5,850 nucleotides of DNA from PUPG01 sp031323845. Lineage in GTDB: Bacteria > Bacteroidota > Bacteroidia > Bacteroidales > UBA7960. Position 1 is the stretch's first letter, and each line of letters begins with the position of its first letter. The stretch spans positions 1 through 5,850 of the forward strand of contig JAVIYP010000097.1 of NCBI GenBank assembly GCA_031323845.1, in the 5' to 3' direction. The position numbers and the translations under genes were made by a program. The notes under the pieces are model-generated. The model made no database searches. It saw only the letters and a program-made list of their open reading frames with translations, and was not told the origin of the DNA. Positions 5,745-5,850 of the stretch are shown piece after piece.

Positions 5745-5850
5745 ATGCAAGCTGACAAAGAAAAAGGGGTTCTTTACCTGATACCGACTTCGCTGGGTGA
5801 GGCAGCGCTTGACAGCATCTGGCCTGCCGGGCATTACGACATCATTAACC
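5745..5850 (+). CDS. RsmI-like SAM-dependent methyltransferase, 5' part only
   Basis: The first 35 codons are present and the gene runs off the window edge. The peptide has GVLYLIPTSLGE at 8-19, the typical opening strand of the tetrapyrrole methylase/RsmI-related methyltransferases annotated in Bacteroidota as SAM-dependent methyltransferase. The relatives include the enzyme that 2'-O-methylates C1402 of 16S rRNA, but the Bacteroidota group is divergent and its target is not certain. The start at 5745 gives a short lead of seven residues before the core strand, as expected. The preceding 59-base spacer shows no clear terminator or promoter, so co-transcription with the upstream racemase-like gene is plausible. 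Its presence near dnaA and the phosphatase agrees with the recalled gene order. Confidence 0.75.
   Translation, partial: MQADKEKGVLYLIPTSLGEAALDSIWPAGHYDIIN

Overview
The window most likely comes from a member of the Bacteroidota (Bacteroidetes), probably a Bacteroidales-like lineage. Four things point there: the DnaA sequence, especially the KDHATVLHAC-type DNA-binding signature and the FKWGL segment; the gene order dnaA, low-molecular-weight protein tyrosine phosphatase, then (after one extra gene) an RsmI-like SAM methyltransferase; AT-rich spacers with little Shine-Dalgarno signal; and a 5'-nucleotidase divided into a lipoprotein gene and a Tat-exported metallophosphatase gene. This is recognition from memory, not a database search. 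Every supported gene is on the + strand.

Layout. Bases 1-66 hold at most the tail of an unidentified upstream gene. An IMPACT/YigZ family gene follows (67-672). A 180-base AT-rich spacer has a weak Bacteroidetes-type promoter candidate. Two tightly coupled genes come next (853-1623 and 1626-2546). They encode the substrate-binding (C-terminal) and catalytic (N-terminal) domains of a UshA-type 5'-nucleotidase as separate exported proteins, with the C-terminal-domain gene first. A 146-base, very AT-rich region with T-tracts, a near-perfect palindrome and degenerate DnaA-box-like sites leads into dnaA (2693-4144), which ends in a convincing intrinsic terminator. Only 24 bases after the terminator T-run begins a low-molecular-weight phosphotyrosine phosphatase gene (4226-4690). 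It is followed by a PLP-dependent serine racemase/threonine dehydratase-like enzyme (4708-5685) and the first 35 codons of an RsmI-like methyltransferase (from 5745, running off the end).

How the genes relate. The nucleotidase pair probably acts in the cell envelope to release nucleosides and phosphate from nucleotides. DnaA initiates replication and may regulate its own gene through the upstream sites. The phosphatase, racemase-like enzyme and methyltransferase are closely spaced and may be co-transcribed, but no shared pathway is evident. No spacer exceeds 300 bases. I saw no tRNA, rRNA, CRISPR array, insertion sequence or attachment site.

I do not see an undescribed system here: this is mostly a conserved housekeeping neighbourhood. 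The points most worth a second look are the split and inverted nucleotidase with different export signals for its two halves, an unusual serine at the first P-loop position of DnaA, the structured dnaA upstream region, and the racemase-like gene set inside the dnaA-phosphatase-methyltransferase block.
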